A stretch of DNA of 64,000 nucleotides. Origin: Rhineura floridana. Lineage: Eukaryota; Chordata; Lepidosauria; Squamata; Rhineuridae. The notes beneath the pieces were generated by a model that saw nothing but the letters and a program-made list of their open reading frames with translations, had not been told where the DNA came from and ran no database searches. The stretch is from positions 30,640,437 to 30,704,436 of the forward strand of contig NC_084497.1 in NCBI RefSeq assembly GCF_030035675.1, given 5' to 3'. This document shows positions 36,001 through 45,000 of the stretch, piece by piece. Position 1 is the stretch's first letter. The number at the start of each line of letters is the position of its first letter. Both the position numbers and the translations under genes were made by a program.

Positions 36001-39000
36001 TCAGTGTGCCCTTGGCTTAAAGCAGGAATCCCCTGTCTGAGAATCAGCGGAGCTCAGGCGTGTCAGGTGCACACACAGGAGTGCTGCCTGCCCGGTCCCT
36101 GTATGATTCACTGTTCTGGCTTTGCCTCCTACCACATCTGCCTCTGTGGGGTGGTTGCTGGCCGTTGGGGGACATGGAAAGAATTCTGTTTCAACTGTGA
36201 TTCATCTCATAAGTTGAATCATTCAGTCGGCCCGACTGCAATTGAGTCACAGTGGCCAGGCTGGCTGCTGTCTCTCTGCTCGTCCAATCAAGAGAGAGTG
36301 ACTTTCTCACAAAAGGGGGCAGGGAGGAACTCCTTTGAGGCTGAGCAATTATTACAGACCTTTAAAAGTAAACTCTTCCCCCTGCCCCCCTTCCTAGCCA
36401 CTTTTAATTAATGGGAAAAAGACTCCCATAGGTGTCGGAAATTTGGGCAATGCTCCCTTAGCGCGCTGGTGGGCAACCTGTGGTTTGGGAGCCAACAGGC
36501 GGCTCCCAATTTCATTTTATGCGCCCCCCTCCTGAAACAGCCCTTCCGGTTCATTTCCTTGTTATCTTTTATCTGTGTGTTCCCACCCACCCCAACTTTT
36601 TTATTTAAGTTCAAAATAATTGTAAGGGGCAGTATTTTATTTGATAAAAATTAAACTGTGTTTTTAAACACCTTTTCCCCCCTAGTTGTTTGGCTACCTG
36701 ATGAAAAAATTGGTCAGCTTCTGCTTGTTGCAAAGCAAGCTAAATTCAGAAATGAATTATTTCCACTTACTTTCAGGACAGCAGCTGAATTGGTTTGTTG
36801 TAAAAAAAGAAGCTCAAAACACAAAACCAAACCAAAAAGTGGGGCTTACTTCTGAGTAGACCTGTGCACAACTGAGGACAGTCTTTAATCTGGAACAGTA
36901 TTTTTTGTCAGGCAGAGCCTGTCATTGGCTCTGGCTCCGCCCACTGCCAGCATGTGGCCCCCCAACACATGACCCCCCAAAGGGAATGCGGCCCTTGACA
37001 GGAAAGGCTGCCCACCCTTCCTTTATTTCCCAGAATGCTTTTCACTCCTTGCCCTCTTTGCCAGCTCCACCACCTGCACAGGAAGATTGTGGACCTGGAG
37101 AGTGAGTTCCGCCTGCGGGAGAGGGACCTTCTGGGGGGCCTGGAGGAGGCCCGTGTGAATGAGAAGAAGCTGCTGGACAACGCCCGCAGCCTGGAGATCA
37201 AGCTGGAGAAGGCGCAGGCTGAGGGGGCCGACCTGAGTCTGCGGCTGAGTGCGGCTGAGGGGCGCGTCCACGGCCTGGAGGTGGAGCTGGCCCGCGTGGA
37301 GGGCCTGAAGCGCAACGTGGAGTTCAAGCTGGGCAGCCTCCACTCGGCCCTCCGTCGCACGATGGGCATCAGCCACAGAGGCCCTGTCCCAAGCCCAGCC
37401 CTCAGGGCCCGCGGTGGCAGGTCCCCCAAGAGGTTCTTCTCTCCTCCTAAAGGTAAACAGCTCCCTCAGAGGGGAGATCTAACCACCATCTTCTAGCTGG
37501 AAGTGTCCATTTCTCCTCACGAGCAGACTTTTCTTTGCTTTCTGTAGGTGATCTTACCACAGATGGGCTTGATAGCCCCACACTGCAGGCAGGCAGCCCG
37601 ACCTCCCGCCCCCTGTCCCCAGAGCGCACCATCTCCCCCAGCCGGAGTGAGCAGCTGGTGGCTGACATTGACCCAGAGGTTGTACGTGCTGCACTCCGGG
37701 ACTTCCTGCAAGAACTGAGGGAGACTCAGGGAGAGCGGGTATGCTTGAGCAGCCTGAGGAGGAGGAGTGGGATGGCTCTGCCTTCCCGTGATGCTCTGGG
37801 GGCCTCTGGGGACTTAGTGGGCTGGTGCTGCCGCCGCCTCTCTCACATCCTGACAGCAGCGCTCTCCTCCTCCTCCCTCGCTTTCTTCTCATGCGACCTT
37901 CTTGCTTTCCAGGATGAAGCCCGTTCTCAGCTTGGTGCTTTGAACCGCCAGCTGGCGGAGATGGAGGCCAAGCGGGATGCAGCCAGTGCCCGTGTGCAGC
38001 AGCTGCAGAAGCAGGTGGCTGAATGCGAGGAAGGTGGGTTCTGGGTTGAGGGCCTTGACCTTTGCACAGAAAAGCCACCAACCGGCCAAGCCATTTACTG
38101 CCTCCCTTGTTTTTGTGGTGGTGTTTTAAATGAAACTTTAATAACGTGATTCAATATTGAAGTGTATCTCCAAGTTTAGTAAGAGGATTCGGGGGGGGGG
38201 GAAACTAGGCCAACTATTCAGATTACTCTCTTTCTCTCTTCTCTGACTCTCATCTCCCTCCCCCCATACATATACTTTTGAGGACAAGCCCATGACTAAG
38301 TGCAGCAGGCTTTGTGTCAGTCCTCCATTCATGTTTCCAAAATTCTAATGGTTGTGTGTAATGGACATAAACTGCATTTTACATGCACTGTTTCCCTTCA
38401 TGTACCCCCTCCCCTTGAAGGCTCCTATTTTTGAATAACAGTTTGAGGTAAAAGTGAAGTGTTGGATCACACCCGGCCATGAGTAAGTGGTAGTTTGGTA
38501 ATGAAGCAGCCTGCCTTATGGATCCTCATCTCTAGGACCCAGCAGCCTGTATCAGGATGTTGCTCGTTTGTCTTGAGAAAAGTAGAAGCCCCTTCCAGTT
38601 CCTCAACCTTTGAGGTTTTTTATGGGGATGGGGGTTGCCCACCTGAGGAATTGAAGACCAACTTGCTGATTCTTCCTCTGAATTTTCATGATTAAGTTTT
38701 TGCTTTCCACTGAAGTGGAGATTCCCCTGGCTTCTCAGAGAGATTTCAAGGGTCATACTTCCTGTGCGGCCCCCCGCCTTCTTGCCCTGCAACCACAGTG
38801 ACTCCATCTCTCTCCACTGAACGCATGGTGCATTCCCTTCTGCAGGGAGACGCAGCATGGAGGGAAAGCTGAGTGGCGCCCAGACAGCCCTGGTGCTGCA
38901 AGAGGAGACCCTGCGCCGGAACGAGCGGGAACGCAAGGCCCTGGCGGAGAAGCTGGCCATGCTGGAGCGGAACCTGCAGGCATCAGACAGCGAGCGGAGA

Positions 39001-42000
39001 GCTGCGCAGGTGAGTGGGTATGTGTGCGCAGGGGGCGTGGTGGTGGTGATGAAGGGAACCTTTTGGTGTCAGGAAGGCTTCAAACAGGAGGCCTACACAG
39101 AAGCCCTGGGAGGAGAAGAGAGGCTCTTCCTCTTCCCTACTACACCTGAAAGCTCAGGTAGTCTTTAGAGCGGGGGGTAGGCACCTGGCCTGTGTACCTG
39201 AGCCAGACCCAGACCCAATTTCTGCTACGGCAGCCAAAAGGTGGTGGTGGGGGAGAGTTGGTTTAAACTTCTCTGCCTAGCCCAGTGACCTGTTTGGGCT
39301 GCAGATTCCTCCCTCCCCAGTCGTCAGAGTAATCATTTCTATTTATTTCTATTTAGAAAATTTCTTAATCGCTTTCTATTTAAAGAACCTCAAAGCAGTG
39401 TCCAAAAATAAATAAATAAATAAAGTACAACAAAGTATAATTTCAAAACATTCAAGATAAGTAAAGGCTCAGTACCATACAAAAGATTAACGAAACCACA
39501 CGCAAAATGCAAAACAACACCAACAAATTTGATTTATTAGGGAAGCGTCATTAACTCCCCCTTCAACGGATCTGCCTGGTTCCTTCTCACTTTGTGTGTG
39601 CGTCTGTCCTGTGAGGGGTGGGGTTATTTTTGATGACACCCACTACAAGCATGTGGCCCCCAGAGGGCTGGCCAAGGGTGAATGTGGCTCTTGGGCCACC
39701 CCCACCCCATTTTCAGCATTTAAAAACCAAAAATCTTCTTTAGGTATGCAGGGGCTGATCTCAAGACACGTTTCACAAGGAAGGGGGTGTTTCCCCTCCC
39801 CCCTACATTTGTCTTGCATTTCCTTCACCTGGGTGTTGAGGGAGTCACTCCCCCACACCACACACTCTCACATTCTTGTCCCTTTCCCTTCTCCCCCATT
39901 CTTCTGCTCCCTTGCAGGGCGGGGAGGTGTTCCCTGTCTGAGCTCCATGGGGGTGTCTTGAGTGTACTGAGCCTGGAGCCCCTCCGCCTTCCCAGATCGA
40001 GGAACAAAGCTGGGCGGCTGCCGGGGGTGGGTGGGTTGGTGGGGGCCAAGTCATGCGCTGGGCTGATGAGGGGGTGGGGGAGCCAGGAGGCAGCTTGTCC
40101 AGCTCAGGACTGGCGCATCAGCCATACTCTCCCAGAGCTTTGCAGCGCCTCCCACAAAGGAGGGGAGAGAGAGGCTGCTTGTTGCCTTTTCGTGGGTTGA
40201 GAAGGGGAAGAAGGGGCTCCTCTTTCCACGGAATGGTGCGCGCGTGGAAGAGAGAGGGACACAGGAAAGGGGGGAGGGGGAGAAGGGAGTGGCACAAATC
40301 TAAACGTGCTAGAAACCATTTAATTAAATTTTGGTTTCTTCCTGGCACTGTGCACTTGAGATAGAGGGAGAAATTCCTTTTTGGTGAATGTTGCAGAGAG
40401 CTGATCAAATTTTTGTGAAATGCTCTTGTACAATACTTGAACTGCTAGTGCCACTGATCATATGCAGAGGGAGTTCTTCCATGGTTGGGGCAAAGAGTGC
40501 TCTTGCCTTCTCTGTGGAAGGGGCGGGGGGCAGATGAGTTGTGAACTAACCAAGAGGTGGGAGATGGTGGTGGCCCAGCTGCGAAATGCTCCCTCATGCT
40601 CGCTGTAAAGGTGGCGAAAGAGACCTCATTTGGAGGTGACTTTGGGGGATGTAGATGAGGAATTTGTTATGAAAAACTATTTGTGTGTGTGAATTAATAG
40701 CCATTTAGAGGAAAGTTGTTGTATTGGTGCTGCCTCCCCTGACACTCGCTGTGGTTAGCTCATCAGATTTTCAGCCGTGGAGGGGTTGTGCGTGTGCTGT
40801 TTCAGATCACTTCCTCCCCAGGTGAGGAAGGTGAGGTGACTGTATCAACCCTGATTCTTGGGAGAAGCAGCTTCAGAAGGAAAGACTTGTAATTCCCTCA
40901 GTTCTGAGGAACAAGAGGCTTTTCATCTCAAGCACCTCCTTGAGACCACTAAACCCCTAAAGAATAATCATTTGCGCCATGGGTGGGGAACATCTGGCCC
41001 ACCAGATGCTAAACTAGCACTCCCATCATCCCCAGATGGCATGGCCAATGGCTAGGGATGATGGAAATCGTAGTCTGTCAGCATCTGGAGGGCCAAAGGT
41101 TCTCCACCACTGATTGATGGGAAGAGCAAGGTAATCAAAGTGTGTGTAGCTTTCCAGTGGGGAAAAGGAGGCAAATTTTAAGAGAATTAAAGAAACTCAG
41201 ACCACTCAAAGATCATTGGGATTCCTCCGGTATCCTTGATGGTTGCCAAATGGACCCACAGGTAGCTTGCAAGAGGGGAACAGTTAGCCAAAATTAACAA
41301 GTCTGAAGTAAATGAATTAACAAGTCTGGTGAATTGGCGCCCCCAAATGCCCCATTTCTCATATTGGGTTTTGGTTCCTTCTCGGCTGGCTCTTCCCTCA
41401 GCTGGGTCAGTGTCCCCCTGTCCACACTGGCGTACGTGAAAGGGCCCAAGGCAACTGGCGATGGTCATTTTCTGTCTTCTCTGTTCCCTCGCTTCTCCAG
41501 GAGAAGATCAGCAAGATGAAGGCCAATGAGGCCAAACTGGAGATGGACAAGCGGCGTCTGAAGGACGTCTTGGACGCCTCCGAGAGCCGCAGCACTAAAC
41601 TAGAGCTTCTGAGGCGGTCGCTGGAGGGGGAATTGCAGAGGGCCAAGTTGGTGCTGAGCGACCGTGAGACAGAGATCCGGGTGCTACATGACCGCATCGA
41701 CCTTTTGCAGAGACAGGTACCCTCTTGCAGACATAGGAAGCCGCCGGCAGTCCGGAGGCTGCAGCTCATGCAGAATGTGGCTGATGGGTTGGGGAGTGGG
41801 GCAGCCCAATGGGGCCCTGCATTGCTGGTCCTGAATGTTCTGCACCGGCTGCCAGTGAGCTACCTGGCCTAATTCAAGGTGTTAGTGCTGGCATAGAAGG
41901 CCCTAAATGGCGTTGGACTAAGTACTGAACAGAGCGCCTTCCCCAATATCATCCATCTCGGGTCCTACGATCAGCGCGGAGCTCCTCTTAGTCGTGCTGC

Positions 42001-45000
42001 CAGTGGGGGCTGCCTGTTTGGTGGCGACCTGTTACAGGACCTTCTCTGTGGTGGTCTCCTGTTTGGGGAATGCCCTCCCAACTGAGGTGGGCCATTGTAG
42101 GAGAAATTGTAAGAGAAATTTAAAAATGTTCCTATTTGATTGCTGAAAGTCCTTTCCCTGGCAACCCTGAAATTACTAGTTTGAGAGTAGGTGTTTGTTG
42201 TTAGGAGTTGTTTATTTATTTATTTATTTATTAAATTTCTATACCGCCCCATAGCCGAAGCTCTCTGGGCGGTTCACAACAAGCAAGACAGCAAAAATAC
42301 AATTAAAACCATTTATAGAACAACTGCTTTAGAAGGTTGTTTTAAACAGTTTTTAAAAAGTTTTAATTGTATTGTTTTAGTATTGATACGTTTGCTGCCC
42401 TGGGTTCCTTTGGAGGATGGTGTGGGATATAAATGTAATGAATATGAACTCCTCCTCCTCCAGATCAGACCTTCGAGCCATCTGTATCAGCACTGTCTGC
42501 ACTGATTGGCAGCAGCTCTCCAGGGATTCAGGAAGGGGCCATTCCCTTCCCTTCCTGGGGAGGAATCTGTTTGACTGCAGTTTGTGGGCTGAGCATCGAT
42601 CTGTGTTGTTTTGCCTGCCACCCTCCAGAAGTGTAGTGAGACCAAGATACACACCCACCCACTGTGCCTCCCCAAGCTGCCCCATTCCTGACTTCCCCCC
42701 TGCAGGTGTCTGAGAGCGAGATGAAAGCCAGCGCCCTGCAGCTGTCCTTGGATCGCCTCAACCTCTCTCTGGCAAAGGCCATGGAGGCGGAGAGCTCCCT
42801 GAAGGAGAAGGTGCAGGGGCTCATGGCCTCCCTCTCGGAGAGCCACAGCGACACTGGCGTGGCCCAGGAGAAGGTGCTGCAGCTCCAGAAGGCCCTGACG
42901 GCCAGTGAGCACGACCGGCGGGTCTTGCAGGTATGTAGGGCAGGAGGGTGCTGTGCTTGCGCCACCGCTGCCACCTCCTCCTCCTCGCACCAGCTCCACT
43001 ACCAAGCCTCCCCTCCCCCCGAAATCAAGAAGGGCAGGTTAGTCTATCTATGAAGGGGGCCTCATGGGAGTGACCCACGTGCACCTTCCTCTTCGGCCCA
43101 TTTTAGGAGCGACTGGATGCGACCCGCCAGGCTGTCTCTGAAGCCAAGAATCAGAATGGGACGCTCTCGGAGTGCCTCCAGGCCCTGAAGGGGGAGCAGG
43201 CGGAGCTGGAGCTGCATAAGGCAGAGCTGGAGGGACTTGTCAAGCAGCAGGAGGAAGTGAGTGGGCGACCCTCCCCTGCCTGGACGGGATGGGTGAGAAG
43301 AGGAGGGGACAGTCAAGCGGGGGCAGGTGGGCGTGCATAGACTCAGGCAGTGGCGGCAGCATCAGGACACCCAGGGCAAAAACATTAAAAAATCTGCACC
43401 CAGGAAAATGGAATTCTGTGATCTGCTGTACAAATTACATTCAAGGGAGCAGACGTGCAAAATAACACACATGGTATAAGACTTACTCTGTTGCTGTCCT
43501 TTTGTTTTGCCCCCCTCCCAACCATTTGAAATCTGAGATCCCAGCAGGCACTGACAGACTTGAGTCTGAAACATTCTTCTTGGTCTTTTTCAAAGGGACA
43601 CTTTGATGCTGGACAGTCCGGTGCCCAGTGCAAGTGTCTGAGCTCCTACCGGTTGGCCCAGAGAAGTGGGGGGAGCTTGAGGGTCAAGCAGAGGCAATCG
43701 CCAGAGCTCCTCAGTGAAGTGAAGTGGTCTTTCTCTCTGCCCCCCCAGCTGCTGCGCCAACGCCAGGAGGGCGAGGCGGTCGCCCTGAGGAGCTTGCAGA
43801 AGGTGCAGGATGACAGGCACCTCCTTCAGGAGCGGCTCAGCAGCCTTCAGCGGGCCCTGGCCCACCTGGAGAACGAGAAGCGGGAGGCGGAGCGCTCCTC
43901 CCTGCGCCTGGAGAAGGACAAGAATGCCCTGAAGAAGACCCTTGACAAAGTGAGTTGCTCTTGCCAAAGCCCCGGCCTGTGGCAGAGCGACTGGGAGATG
44001 GGAGGGCTGCGCTTGGGATGAGGCCCTTGTATGAGGCTGCACAATGGGCTGCAGCTGGCTTGTTGGAAGGTGGTTACAAGAGGCAGGGATGAAATTAGGC
44101 CAGTCACCTTTCTTCTGAGAGAGCAGTTTGAGCATGCACAGAGCGCCCTGCCCTGAGGAAAGGAAGTCACCCCCCCGCCACACCCCTTGGATTAGAGAGT
44201 AGGGCCCAAGAGGGAGGTTTTTGTGGAAGAGAGGAAGGGAAGCTCAATTTCCTGACGCATTTGCTTGGCGCAGCAGGTGGAACGAGAGAAGCTCAAGACC
44301 CACGAGGACTCGGTGCGGCTCTCTGCTGAAAAGGGGCGCCTGGACCGGTCTCTCACTGGCGCGGAGCAGGACCTGACAGAGGCTCAGCAGCAGATCCGGC
44401 TCCTTGAGGTAATTGCCCCCCCCCCAGCGCACCCCTGGAGCTCCTCCTCACCCTGCCCCCTTTCCCCCCGGCTGACTCAAATGCTCCAGCCGGCCCTCCA
44501 GACTGATTCACAGATAAGCTCCGCCCGGCCCCAAGGCTTCTTGGGGAGCTTTCTGGGCAGCTCCGTTGTGGCCCAGATCTACTGTTAAAAAAGGAGACAG
44601 CCAGGATTCTCAAGGTGGTGAAATGCTGCCCCCTGTATTCAACTCTGCATTTTCATTTCTGCATATTCTCCCTCCATCTTCTGCTGTGCGTTCCTGGCAC
44701 ACTCACTCAGGAGTAAGTCCCCTTCCTTGGGTTCAGTGGGACTTCCTCCTTGGCAGCTCTGCATAGGCCGCAGCTGCCTTGCTGGTTCTGGAAACAGGAG
44801 GGGGCAGGGAAGCGTCCTGCATGCAGGTGGGGGGGGGGACAGTGGAGCTGGACTAGGAACACCCCCACCCCAAAAGGCCAGGACTGTGTCTTGTGTCAGG
44901 GAGTCAGTTTCTGTTGGTTTTGATGCTGTCCGTTGTGTTACTTGTCATAAGGTCACCCTGAAAGCAATAGCTGATGGTGGACAGGGGTGGGCAATAAACG

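Larger units (their letters stand above)
39010..41500 (+). other. CROCC: CROCC intron 30
   Basis: 2.5 kb with a possible hAT-like element (39171-39709), an antisense LINE tail scrap at 39342-39520 and a MITE (40978-41112). 39710-40977 is unassigned GC-rich sequence. Confidence 0.55.
41717..42705 (+). other. CROCC: CROCC intron 31
   Basis: Almost filled by a LINE with a nested second LINE tail, followed by a SINE scrap at 42465-42545. Confidence 0.6.
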
